From the IMG/VR virus record IMGVR_UViG_3300042321_001640, positions 1 through 28,359 of that record: 28,359 bases of DNA. One strand, given 5' to 3'. This DNA comes from a virus. The notes under the pieces are model-generated. The model ran no database searches and was not told where the DNA came from. It worked only from the letters and a program-made list of their open reading frames with translations. The translations under genes and the position numbers were made by a program. Below are positions 1 through 5,509 of this stretch, piece by piece. Position 1 is the stretch's first letter. Every line of letters begins with the position of its first letter.

Positions 1-217
1 TTCTGCGATTCAGTTTTTCAGGATCTTTAATTATAAATTCATTAAGAATAGTTTGTGGGAAATATTTTCTTTGAATCTCATCAAATAAATCCCAAAGTCC
101 ATTTTCAGATACTCCAGTACACTGGGAGAGTATTGCAATCATAGAACTCAGTACAATTCCTATAATTGCATACTGCTTTATATCTGGTTTTTTATTTCCA
201 AAATTGAAATTAAACAT
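1..217 (-). CDS. Small membrane-anchored phage protein (C-terminus beyond window)
   Basis: The ATG is at 217 and the frame stays open for 72 codons to the window edge, so the C-terminus is missing. The N-terminus MFNFNFGNKKPDIKQY is followed by a hydrophobic stretch (about residues 17-31, YAIIGIVLSSMIAIL) that reads as one membrane segment. After it comes a charged part with LWDLFDEIQRKYFPQ. I recognise the sequence type as a conserved hypothetical protein of marine T4-like phages, but no function is known to me. It lies downstream of the tail-lysozyme-like gene, separated by a hairpin, and an AATAAATA late-promoter-like box precedes it. The call as a real gene is fairly sure; any role in lysis or the membrane is only a guess from context. 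Confidence 0.75.
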   Translation of the reverse strand, partial: MFNFNFGNKKPDIKQYAIIGIVLSSMIAILSQCTGVSENGLWDLFDEIQRKYFPQTILNEFIIKDPEKLNRR

Positions 218-220
218 AAA

Positions 221-242
221 TGGGGAGATCTAACCCTCCCCA
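221..242 (-). terminator. Hairpin between tail-lysozyme-like gene and membrane protein gene
   Basis: A perfect 7-bp stem (TGGGGAG with CTCCCCA, arms 221-227 and 236-242) encloses an 8-base loop. On the minus strand it follows the TGA stop of the 260-901 gene by 17 bases. The downstream run is only TTTATGTTT, so termination is probably weak. The hairpin also sits just before the ATG at 217, so it could instead mask that start. Confidence 0.5.
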
Positions 243-243
243 C

Positions 244-251
244 TATTTATT
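244..251 (-). promoter_or_regulatory. T4-like late promoter candidate (AATAAATA)
   Basis: The minus strand reads AATAAATA, one mismatch from the T4 late consensus TATAAATA, ending 26 bases before the ATG at 217. The predicted start would fall inside the hairpin at 221-242, which lowers confidence. Confidence 0.35.
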
Positions 252-259
252 CTATTGTG

Positions 260-901
260 TCAAACTTCTGCTAGGATCAGTCGGTTGGCATAATTATAAG
301 CAAAATCAGTTCTTGCTCCGTGATGACCCCAACGGATCCACTTTCTAGCAAGTCTCATATAATCATTAATAGACTTACCAGGAGTTTTCATTTGATTCTC
401 AATCATCTTCCAATCACCTTCGTGCAGCATATAGTCAAGTTGTGCATCCAGTGAGGAAGGATTAGCACCAATACGAGCAGCATGTCTTCCTAGTCCATAA
501 AAACGAGGAGCATTAGTCCATTGAATAATGCCATACCCCCCACCACAGTTAGGATAGGAAGTTCTAGCACCACCTTCACAGATATTAGGAGTGAAGGTAG
601 ATTCTTGTCGGATATTGCCCATAATGGTTGCTAGGGCGTTTTTGTCACTGATTCCTCGTTTCTGTAAGAATTCCAGAGTACGGGACTCATTGGTATTACA
701 TCCTTTACAAACTAATCGTTTTACTTTAGGTTTCTCGGGAACAACCTCTTTGGTCTCTGTCTCTTGAGTAGGCGCTTCAGGAATAATCGCAAATGGCGGT
801 TTTACTGAAGATGTTGCCATACTCGGTGCTGGCAGTGTTGCCGCTGATGTTGCAACCGCACCTAAAAGAGCTACGGTTACATTTGTTAGGTTTTTAAGCA
901 T
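260..901 (-). CDS. Secreted or membrane-targeted phage tail lysozyme-like protein
   Basis: The start is the ATG at 901 (213 aa), giving a signal-peptide-like N-terminus: MLKNLTNV, a hydrophobic core VALLGAVATSAATL, then small residues. A frame open further upstream to a GTG at 985 would bury that signal. Residues of about 35-75 form a Pro/Glu/Lys linker with a CKGC motif. The rest resembles the phage tail lysozyme fold (Phage_lysozyme2 type): FLQKRGISDKNALATIMGN, then IRQESTF, then GGGYGIIQWTN, with a His/Arg-rich end. The Glu of IRQESTF is the likely catalytic acid, by analogy. The role is probably peptidoglycan cleavage during entry or lysis. A sigma70-type promoter at 1032-1060 and a structured leader precede it. 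The domain call is good; the export route is inferred. Confidence 0.72.
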   Translation of the reverse strand: MLKNLTNVTVALLGAVATSAATLPAPSMATSSVKPPFAIIPEAPTQETETKEVVPEKPKVKRLVCKGCNTNESRTLEFLQKRGISDKNALATIMGNIRQESTFTPNICEGGARTSYPNCGGGYGIIQWTNAPRFYGLGRHAARIGANPSSLDAQLDYMLHEGDWKMIENQMKTPGKSINDYMRLARKWIRWGHHGARTDFAYNYANRLILAEV

Positions 902-922
902 TAATTTTAATTGAATTCGGCA

Positions 923-972
923 TCCGTTTAGAAAGGGGGTACACCCAACCTCTCGGAGGGCACTTTCCACGG
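923..972 (-). promoter_or_regulatory. Candidate structured 5' leader (three-way junction)
   Basis: Between the promoter at 1032-1060 and the ATG at 901, the minus strand can fold into a three-way junction. A closing stem pairs CCGT with ACGG (969-972 with 924-927) and GAAAG with CTTTC (963-967 with 931-935). It encloses CCTC-CGA-GAGG (949-959) and GGG-TGTA-CCC (937-946). The pairs are visible by eye but short. I cannot assign it to a known riboswitch class. The same bases are open in frame from a GTG at 985, so coding use is the alternative. Confidence 0.35.
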
Positions 973-1000
973 CTCTAAGTGTCACATCAATGACTCATAG

Positions 1001-1025
1001 TAAAAAACCCACCATTTGAGTGGGT
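1001..1025 (-). terminator. Rho-independent terminator after the 63-aa gene
   Basis: A 6-bp stem ACCCAC/GTGGGT (arms 1020-1025 and 1007-1012) with a 7-base loop is followed on the minus strand by five T after the last paired T. It ends transcripts of the 1057-1248 gene. The start predicted from the promoter at 1032-1060 falls at the base of this stem, so for that promoter the hairpin is the extreme 5' end of the RNA. Confidence 0.65.
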
Positions 1026-1031
1026 CTACGC

Positions 1032-1060
1032 ATTATAAGTGATTATTTAGGATCTGTCAA
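1032..1060 (-). promoter_or_regulatory. Consensus sigma70-type promoter for the tail-lysozyme-like gene
   Basis: The minus strand has TTGACA at 1060-1055 and TATAAT at 1037-1032 with exactly 17 bases between: both hexamers perfect. The -35 contains the TGA stop codon of the preceding 63-aa gene. This is the type of promoter used by the host polymerase early in infection. Confidence 0.75.
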
Positions 1061-1248
1061 GCCTCTGGATCTTCGGTCTCCTCTACCTCCTCGGCAGGGT
1101 CAGGTTCGGGAAGAGTTACGCCAATTTGAGTAAGATACTCAATTGCTCCCTGAACTTTAAGTAGAAGTTCTCTTTTCTCAGTCGTTTCCTGAGAAAGAGA
1201 CTGCCTTTGTTGAAGTAAATTAATGAGATGTTCTTGTTGTTCAGTCAT
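1057..1248 (-). CDS. Small coiled-coil-like conserved phage protein (63 aa)
   Basis: It starts at ATG 1248 with MTEQQEHLINLLQQRQ. Residues of about 1-40 are rich in Leu, Gln and Glu with heptad-like spacing, suggesting one long helix or coiled coil. The C-terminal 20 residues are strongly acidic (VEETEDPEA). No catalytic motif is visible and I do not know a function. It has two promoters: a consensus sigma70-like pair at 1295-1322 and a perfect TATAAATA late box at 1271-1278. Its own terminator lies at 1001-1025, so it may be expressed as a monocistron through both early and late infection. The divergent plus-strand gene begins 68 bases away. Confidence 0.78.
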   Translation of the reverse strand: MTEQQEHLINLLQQRQSLSQETTEKRELLLKVQGAIEYLTQIGVTLPEPDPAEEVEETEDPEA

Positions 1249-1270
1249 AATTTTAAATAAAAATTCGTTT

Positions 1271-1278
1271 TATTTATA
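1271..1278 (-). promoter_or_regulatory. T4-type late promoter (TATAAATA)
   Basis: A perfect TATAAATA on the minus strand ends 22 bases before the ATG at 1248, a spacing that leaves a short leader. It is the consensus bound by the gp55 late sigma factor in T4-like phages. Confidence 0.65.
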
Positions 1279-1285
1279 ATGGGTC

Positions 1286-1293
1286 AATAAATA
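1286..1293 (+). promoter_or_regulatory. Plus-strand late promoter candidate (AATAAATA)
   Basis: AATAAATA, one mismatch from TATAAATA, lies 22 bases before the ATG at 1316 and is the best candidate promoter for the two plus-strand genes. It is interleaved with the minus-strand promoters. Confidence 0.4.
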
Positions 1294-1294
1294 C

Positions 1295-1322
1295 ATTATA
1301 CTACAAAATCGAAAAATGTCAA
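1295..1322 (-). promoter_or_regulatory. Sigma70-type promoter for the 63-aa gene
   Basis: TTGACA (1322-1317) and TATAAT (1300-1295) on the minus strand are both perfect, with a 16-base spacer. The -35 overlaps the first codons of the plus-strand gene at 1316, so the two divergent units physically overlap. Confidence 0.65.
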
Positions 1323-1429
1323 AGTCACCAAATAAGGGTAAAAAAGGTTCTGCTGGTGGCAAGCAATCCAAACAAAATCAGGGTAATGCGACTGCCAAAA
1401 AAGCAAAGAACGGAGGTAAGAAAAAGTGA
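1316..1429 (+). CDS. Lys/Gly-rich 37-aa basic peptide
   Basis: ATG 1316 to TGA 1427-1429 encodes MSKSPNKGKKGSAGGKQSKQ and then a Lys/Asn/Gly tail ending NGGKKK. About a third of the residues are lysine, and acidic residues are absent. I recognise near-identical short peptides in marine T4-like phages, where they are unannotated. The composition suggests nucleic-acid binding or an unstructured packaging peptide, which is inference. It is on the strand opposite nearly all other genes and is followed six bases later by the next plus-strand gene. The upstream sequence has no clear Shine-Dalgarno site. Confidence 0.72.
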   Translation: MSKSPNKGKKGSAGGKQSKQNQGNATAKKAKNGGKKK

Positions 1430-1435
1430 GGTATT

Positions 1436-1627
1436 ATGCCAAGAGAATGGAATACTCCTAATAGAGAACCTTGGAATACGCCAATACACAACATCCTGAA
1501 GGCAATTGATAATCATACTCAAGAGTATTTCAAAAGTGGTGATACTTGGCATCTAGAGAAAGCAGATATATTAAGAACTTATATTCACGAACTTAAAACT
1601 TGGATTCATAATCAAGAAAAAAAATGA
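1436..1627 (+). CDS. Conserved 63-aa phage protein of unknown function
   Basis: ATG 1436 follows GTGAGG, a usable ribosome-binding site that overlaps the end of the preceding gene. The N-terminus repeats the element WNTP (MPREWNTPNREPWNTPIH), and the rest is predicted helical, with Trp, His and Lys. No catalytic motif is visible. It forms a two-gene plus-strand unit with the Lys-rich peptide and converges on the lysozyme frame that ends at 1665. No convincing terminator is visible in the 37 bases between them. Confidence 0.72.
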   Translation: MPREWNTPNREPWNTPIHNILKAIDNHTQEYFKSGDTWHLEKADILRTYIHELKTWIHNQEKK

Positions 1628-1664
1628 AAGAATGTTAAATGAGGGTATTGCATATCCTTACGTC

Positions 1665-2138
1665 TTATAATTTTCTCCAAAGTTTTCCTTCAGCAATTCT
1701 TCTTCTCAATAATCCTGCTTCTACATCACTTCCAGGATTTTTGTAAAGTTCAAGAGCAGCAGGAACTTTACCCCATTCTTTATTCTTAAGAACTCTAGTT
1801 ATGGTCACATATCCTCGACTACCATAAAAATTAGCACCAAGGTTATAAGCAAAAGACAATAAAGCACCGCGCTGATAATCATTCATCTCACTCCAATAAG
1901 GTATTTGTTTCAGTGCTGAAAGAAATTCATTTTGTATCTGCCAATCAAACAATTCATCTGCTTCTTTCTGAGTAATCTTTTCTCCTAACTTAAAAGGACT
2001 TCCATCCTTCTTACGAGTGCTTCCCCATCCTATAGTATAAGGTTTTCCTTTAGTATAAGGATCTGGATATGCTACTAATTTACATTTTTCAAATTCTTTA
2101 ATGAGTTCTATTCCTTCTTTCAGAATAGAACTTTCTAC
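1665..2138 (-). CDS. GH24 phage lysozyme domain in the -1 frame (frameshift product)
   Basis: This frame is open from G2138 to the stop at 1665 and encodes 157 residues of a T4-lysozyme-family (GH24) domain. The segment KEFEKCKLVAYPDPY, then PYTIGWGS, gives Glu17, Asp26 and Thr35 of the extension, matching the catalytic Glu-Asp-Thr order with the nine-residue Glu-Asp spacing of T4 lysozyme. Further on come ITQKEADELFDWQ and YQRGALLSFAYNLG, both typical GH24 elements. There is no ATG in this frame before the catalytic residues. The only non-ATG start that gives a separate ORF (TTG at 1952) would delete the active site. Translation therefore most likely enters by a -1 slip from the C39-like gene at 2138-2144, giving a 388-aa fusion. 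The alternative is a sequencing indel or a broken gene. Confidence 0.7.
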   Translation of the reverse strand, partial: VESSILKEGIELIKEFEKCKLVAYPDPYTKGKPYTIGWGSTRKKDGSPFKLGEKITQKEADELFDWQIQNEFLSALKQIPYWSEMNDYQRGALLSFAYNLGANFYGSRGYVTITRVLKNKEWGKVPAALELYKNPGSDVEAGLLRRRIAEGKLWRKL

Positions 2139-2144
2139 TTTTTT
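2104..2144 (-). other. dnaX-type -1 programmed ribosomal frameshift signal
   Basis: The minus strand reads GTA AAA AAG TAG in the peptidase frame, so the heptamer A AAA AAG (2144-2138) is in slippery phase and is followed directly by the stop. Five bases after it comes a perfect 10-bp stem, AGTTCTATTC with GAATAGAACT (arms 2132-2123 and 2113-2104), with a 9-base loop. Twelve bases before the heptamer is GGGGAAG, an SD-like stimulator. All three elements match the E. coli dnaX arrangement. The -1 frame after the slip is exactly the lysozyme frame. Confidence 0.72.
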
Positions 2145-2830
2145 ACATCAAAGATTCTTCCCCATCCAGTCCTATCTTTTCCTTTCTCTAACCAACGATA
2201 CATCAGATCAGACTTTTTGTAAACAGCACCTTTGCCATTTGTTGCAGGACCAGTATATCCATCATTCAGAGAACCATAAGGATCATTTACCACATAATCT
2301 TCACCCTTCTTACCGATGACTACAACCATGTGCCCACCAGAAGGAGCAGATAGAGTACCCCTGTGATAGATCCCGATAACAACAGGTCTCCCAGCAGCAA
2401 GCTCACGATCAAGATCAGCAAAAGAAAGATTATAACTAAAGTGTGACTTAACTCCATAACCTTCCAGAACTTTTGTCTGAACGGTATGATCAGTTGTGTC
2501 ACCAATTGCAAATACTTTCTGAATATAAGAATCATCACCCTTTGCTCCCTTAAGAGTCCCTGGTTTAAAGTATTCCAGACACATCGCACAAGAAGATGAA
2601 TTACAGGTTCTTTGAGCATCTCTGTAATTATCTGTTTGTGGATAATAAGGAACTGCGAGAACACCAGGAACTGCTGGTTTTGTTCTGAAAATACGAACCC
2701 AGTTTGAAGTATCATCAATCAAATCTGGATTCTTATCTGCAAGATCCACTTCAAGTTGCTCTACTGCAGCAACGTGTTTTGGATTATTAGGATCGAAATG
2801 TTGAAAAAAGTTATGAAGATCAATTTTCAT
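2135..2830 (-). CDS. C39-like papain-fold peptidase, first part of a peptidase-lysozyme fusion
   Basis: It starts at ATG 2830 after GGGATAAT and encodes 231 residues in the zero frame. Residues 1-50 are a helical leader (HFDPNNPKHVAAVEQLEVDL) and residues 60-200 a C39-family fold. Visible catalytic candidates are Cys76 in TCNSSSCAM, His167 in SGGHMVVVIG and Asp183 in VNDPYGS. Stand-alone C39-like domains in phages are associated with cutting cell-wall peptides, so the likely substrate is the peptidoglycan cross-link; that is inference. The frame ends in the slippery codons AAA AAG before TAG, where a -1 shift would add a GH24 lysozyme. Together they would cut both peptide and glycan. The 64-aa gene lies 33 bases upstream. 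Confidence 0.8.
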   Translation of the reverse strand: MKIDLHNFFQHFDPNNPKHVAAVEQLEVDLADKNPDLIDDTSNWVRIFRTKPAVPGVLAVPYYPQTDNYRDAQRTCNSSSCAMCLEYFKPGTLKGAKGDDSYIQKVFAIGDTTDHTVQTKVLEGYGVKSHFSYNLSFADLDRELAAGRPVVIGIYHRGTLSAPSGGHMVVVIGKKGEDYVVNDPYGSLNDGYTGPATNGKGAVYKKSDLMYRWLEKGKDRTGWGRIFDVKK

Positions 2831-2863
2831 AATTATTATCCCAAGATATTTTACTTGAAATAT

Positions 2864-3058
2864 TTAGTATTTCTCACCAATATATTCAAGAGAAAAAATA
2901 TCATGCTCCTCAATTTTAGGATCTAACCATTCATTAAATTCTTGTTGAATTGAATAAGCATTATGATATTCATGCTCCTCATGAATATCACAAAGAACAT
3001 GAATACGTTCTATTGCCCAATCATGATTAATACGAAGAGTTTCAATTAAAGTTTCCAT
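2864..3058 (-). CDS. Small acidic protein, unknown function (64 aa)
   Basis: It starts at ATG 3058, which lies inside the last codons of the nuclease-like gene (17-base overlap), and begins METLIETLRINHDWAIERIH. The protein is rich in Glu, His and Ile and predicted mostly helical, with a cluster of His and Glu near residues 22-32 (CDIHEEHEYHNAY) that could bind metal. No family is recognised. The overlap with the gene before and the short gap to the peptidase gene after suggest co-transcription. It could be a chance ORF, but the tight overlap favours a gene. Confidence 0.6.
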   Translation of the reverse strand: METLIETLRINHDWAIERIHVLCDIHEEHEYHNAYSIQQEFNEWLDPKIEEHDIFSLEYIGEKY

Positions 3059-3470
3059 AGTCTTTTTTTAGATACCTGCCTAGGATATTGCTATTGTAGT
3101 ATGCTGGACTACCATCGTCAAGTGCTTCCTTCAACACATTATTTAAAAAGAGTTGCTTTGTTTCTTCATAATTACAATCACCTCTTGTCTTATGAAGACT
3201 TATAATTTCTCTAGTAAAAAATTCTTTACCATATTTTTTAATATCTTCTTTAAGTTCTGGGCAAGAACCATAATACTTTTTCCAATCAGATTCTTGTTTA
3301 ACTTTTCTTTTTTTTCCTGGAGGAGTTCTAAAAGACCAAAAATATTTCCTACCCCAATACTTTCTTTGAGTCTTAGAACAAATTATTAAATATACAAATC
3401 CAAAATAGTCTTGAATATCTTCAGTTTCAAAAACTTTTCCTTTGAATCTCCAAGGATTCTCATAGCTCAT
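3042..3470 (-). CDS. GIY-YIG-like nuclease of marine T4-like phages
   Basis: It starts at ATG 3470, 142 aa. Features that resemble the GIY-YIG fold: FGFVYLIICSKTQRKYWGRK supplies the aromatic strand pair and the Arg/Lys of the active-site region. Then come SDWKKYYGSCPELKEDIKKY, the phrase EFFTREIISLH with the usual Arg-Glu spacing, and a late Glu/Asn segment (CNYEETKQLF) where the metal-binding Glu would lie. Close relatives are widespread in marine T4-like phages as putative endonucleases. Homing-endonuclease-like activity, host DNA degradation or recombination are all possible; the sequence does not decide. No flanking intron or split gene is visible. A GATAAATA late-like box precedes it. 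Confidence 0.72.
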   Translation of the reverse strand: MSYENPWRFKGKVFETEDIQDYFGFVYLIICSKTQRKYWGRKYFWSFRTPPGKKRKVKQESDWKKYYGSCPELKEDIKKYGKEFFTREIISLHKTRGDCNYEETKQLFLNNVLKEALDDGSPAYYNSNILGRYLKKDYGNFN

Positions 3471-3491
3471 ACTTAAGTCTCAGAGAGCTAT

Positions 3492-3499
3492 TATTTATC
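3492..3499 (-). promoter_or_regulatory. Late promoter candidate (GATAAATA)
   Basis: GATAAATA on the minus strand lies 21 bases before the ATG at 3470 and just after the terminator at 3530-3554, the same layout as at the perfect late promoters in this window. Confidence 0.45.
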
Positions 3500-3529
3500 C
3501 TTCATCCTTAGCAAAGCGATTCTAGCAAT

Positions 3530-3554
3530 AAAAAGGGGGTCTTGTCAACCCCCT
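3530..3554 (-). terminator. Rho-independent terminator after the 325-aa gene
   Basis: A 7-bp stem AGGGGGT/ACCCCCT (arms 3548-3554 and 3534-3540) with a 7-base loop is followed on the minus strand by TTTTATT. It lies 22 bases past the stop at 3576. Confidence 0.8.
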
Positions 3555-3575
3555 GAGAATTATGTTATAATAGGA

Positions 3576-4553
3576 TCAATGCTTTCTTGATTCACTTACA
3601 TAATACTCAATGATGTCATCCCAAGTGTACTCAGAAAGATCATATCCTTCTTCTAAAAGATCATCTACCCATTCTGAAACTTCTTCAGCAAAAATATAAT
3701 TTTGATATTCTTCAATAATTAAACCAACAGCAGATTTATCCATTTCTAACATGATATAATGTGCTTCTTCGAGACTATCTGCATGACCACGACCAATCAA
3801 GTAATCTAAAAGAATATCATAAGGTTCATAATCATATGATTGTTTTAAAGTTGAGTTTTTTTGCATAGTTGTTGAAGTAGCAGTTGGTTTTGTTGTTGAT
3901 GGTGTTGCTGCTTTAAATGCATTTGGATTTTGAGTTAGTGATTGATTGCCTAATTTCAATTTTGCAACATCAGGCGATTGAACTGAAGGTGAATTCATAG
4001 GAAGTCTAGACTTCATATCTTTCATTAAAGGATTATCAGTTTGTTGAGTTCCACGAATTCTTGCTCGTTCAGCAGCAGCACTAGCAAGTTTTTGATTTGC
4101 CAATTCCCATGTTGATTTACCAGTTTCTTCTGCACCTTTAATATTACCAGTCTTTATTTGTTGCTTATACAATCCCATTCCACCTTTAATCTTATCTGCA
4201 GTTGATGCAGATGCTGATGAGGTTGATTTTGGTTTTGCTGCTTCTGGTTTTGGAGGTCTTGGTGTGGGTACTGCTGATGGAGTTGGTTTTTCTGCTTCTG
4301 GTTTTGAAGGTGTTGTTGGAGGCGTTGCTTCTGGTTTTGGAGAATCTTTCTTTGTAGCATCTATGGTTGCTTTAGATTGCCAACCATAATCCTTTCCAGT
4401 CCAAACTTTTGTTCCTATACCGGGAAGAGTTCTAGTTTCTCCAGGTTTAGATCCTGGTTTTTCACCTTTCCAAACAGTCTGTGGATTTTGCCATCCATAA
4501 TTACCACCAATCCAGACTTTTCCCCCAGGGCCTATTTCTCCAAGTTTTGGCAT
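3576..4553 (-). CDS. Modular virion-like protein with GWQ repeats and acidic C-terminal modules (325 aa)
   Basis: It starts at ATG 4553 behind a TATAAATA late promoter. The N-terminus has two copies of a short repeat, VWIGGNYGWQ (13-22) and VWTGKDYGWQ (50-59). Residues of about 70-110 are a Pro/Lys/Thr/Glu linker. The middle is Ala/Lys-rich. The last 86 residues hold two acidic helical modules: DILLDYLIGRGHADSLEEAH (about 246-265) and LLEEGYDLSEYTWDDIIEYY (about 300-319). Both modules recur, in the opposite order, in the next gene upstream (4642-5478). No enzyme motif is visible. Late promoter, linker and shared modules suggest a head or ejected protein, which is inference. Confidence 0.78.
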   Translation of the reverse strand: MPKLGEIGPGGKVWIGGNYGWQNPQTVWKGEKPGSKPGETRTLPGIGTKVWTGKDYGWQSKATIDATKKDSPKPEATPPTTPSKPEAEKPTPSAVPTPRPPKPEAAKPKSTSSASASTADKIKGGMGLYKQQIKTGNIKGAEETGKSTWELANQKLASAAAERARIRGTQQTDNPLMKDMKSRLPMNSPSVQSPDVAKLKLGNQSLTQNPNAFKAATPSTTKPTATSTTMQKNSTLKQSYDYEPYDILLDYLIGRGHADSLEEAHYIMLEMDKSAVGLIIEEYQNYIFAEEVSEWVDDLLEEGYDLSEYTWDDIIEYYVSESRKH

Positions 4554-4583
4554 TTTTATTTTTAATATTACTATCTGTAAAAA

Positions 4584-4591
4584 TATTTATA
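4584..4591 (-). promoter_or_regulatory. T4-type late promoter (TATAAATA)
   Basis: A perfect TATAAATA on the minus strand ends 31 bases before the ATG at 4553. It is fused to the T-tract of the terminator just upstream. Confidence 0.7.
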
Positions 4592-4617
4592 AAAAAAAGA
4601 GGGTCAAAAGACTCTCT
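4591..4617 (-). terminator. Terminator after the 278-aa gene
   Basis: The stem AGAGAGTC/GACCCTCT (arms 4610-4617 and 4598-4605) has one A-C mismatch and a 4-base loop. A run of eight T follows on the minus strand and leads straight into the late promoter. Confidence 0.7.
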
Positions 4618-4641
4618 AGTGTATTATTTTGAAAAGTGGTC

Positions 4642-5478
4642 TCACCTTTCACCACGCATATGTCTTTCAGATTCTCTTGCTTTTTGAAGTGCCTGACTAG
4701 TATTTTGTTTTCCTGGAATATAAGTATGGGCAGATCCAGATTTTCTTTCATTCTCTTTATTAAACTTTTTCTGAAGATATTTTGCTCTTCTAGTTTCTTC
4801 AATAATACTCTCTCTCCACTCATCATTCATATTTACCATCATGGCAAGTGCTTCTTCCTCAGTTTCAGCATATCCTTCATCAAGAAGATAACCTTTAATA
4901 ACATCAAAAATATCAAAATCTTGATTTAATCCATAAGGATTTCTTTCTTGTGATGGTTTAGATGGTTGGGGTTTTGCTGTTTGTGGTTTTCTTGGACTTG
5001 GAATACTACCTGCCGCCTCTCTACCTTGTTGTAAAGCATGACCAGCCCATTCTCTACCTTTACCCCCAAGAAGAGCCTGATCAGCTGCTGCTGCTAATCC
5101 CACCCATGGTAAAACATTACCAGTTTTTGCAAGTATTTCCTTGGTTGTCTGTTTTGCTCCAGGAATAAATTTAGGTCCTTCTTTAGTTTGTTTAACTGAT
5201 CCTTGCCAAGCAGTTTTTATAGCACCTTTTCCAGATTCCAGTGCTTTACCAGCAACTGTTTTTAATACACTTCCTAAACCACCTTCACTAAGATACTCTT
5301 CATAGAGTTCATCATAAGTATACTCACTTAAATCATATCCTTCTTCAACTAATTCATCAATTACTTGTAGAAATTCTTGAATATTTTCTTGCTCTTGTAA
5401 ATCACCAGTACAATTATTATAGATAGAAACATAAGATTCTATTAAAGATCTACAGTTTCCGGCAGTTAATCTTTCCAT
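4642..5478 (-). CDS. Modular virion-like protein with acidic modules and an Ala/Gly segment (278 aa)
   Basis: It starts at ATG 5478. The acidic module ELVEEGYDLSEYTYDELYEE lies at about 42-61. A Lys/Gly/Thr-rich region follows, with a moderately hydrophobic stretch NVLPWVGLAAAADQALLGG (121-139). A Pro/Lys/Gln linker spans 160-180, and a second acidic module begins DIFDVIKGYLLDEGYAETEE (189-208) and continues EALAMMVNMNDEWRESIIEE. The tail is basic. The N-terminus contains SLIE/S, which fits the [LI]xE pattern cut by T4 prohead protease; this is weak alone. The same two modules occur in reverse order in the 3576-4553 protein. The function is unknown; a packaged or ejected virion protein is the best inference. 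Confidence 0.77.
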   Translation of the reverse strand: MERLTAGNCRSLIESYVSIYNNCTGDLQEQENIQEFLQVIDELVEEGYDLSEYTYDELYEEYLSEGGLGSVLKTVAGKALESGKGAIKTAWQGSVKQTKEGPKFIPGAKQTTKEILAKTGNVLPWVGLAAAADQALLGGKGREWAGHALQQGREAAGSIPSPRKPQTAKPQPSKPSQERNPYGLNQDFDIFDVIKGYLLDEGYAETEEEALAMMVNMNDEWRESIIEETRRAKYLQKKFNKENERKSGSAHTYIPGKQNTSQALQKARESERHMRGER

Positions 5479-5499
5479 TAGAAATAATACCTTTACTAT

Positions 5500-5507
5500 T
5501 ATTTATT
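5500..5507 (-). promoter_or_regulatory. Late promoter candidate (AATAAATA, overlapping pair)
   Basis: The minus strand carries AATAAATA at 5507-5500 and again at 5511-5504, each one mismatch from consensus, 21 bases before the ATG at 5478. The boxes overlap the stop region of the 5510-6898 gene. Confidence 0.45.
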
Positions 5508-5509
5508 TA

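Noticed and set aside
1628-1664. Bidirectional terminator between convergent genes
   Set aside because: No convincing stem with a T-run could be found in these 37 bases.
1665-1952. A separate small lysozyme gene starting at TTG 1952
   Set aside because: This start removes the catalytic Glu, Asp and Thr segment, which is encoded upstream in the same frame without any ATG; entry by frameshift explains the frame better.
3042-3470. Homing endonuclease inside an intron
   Set aside because: No split gene, intron ends or duplicated exon sequence is visible around it.
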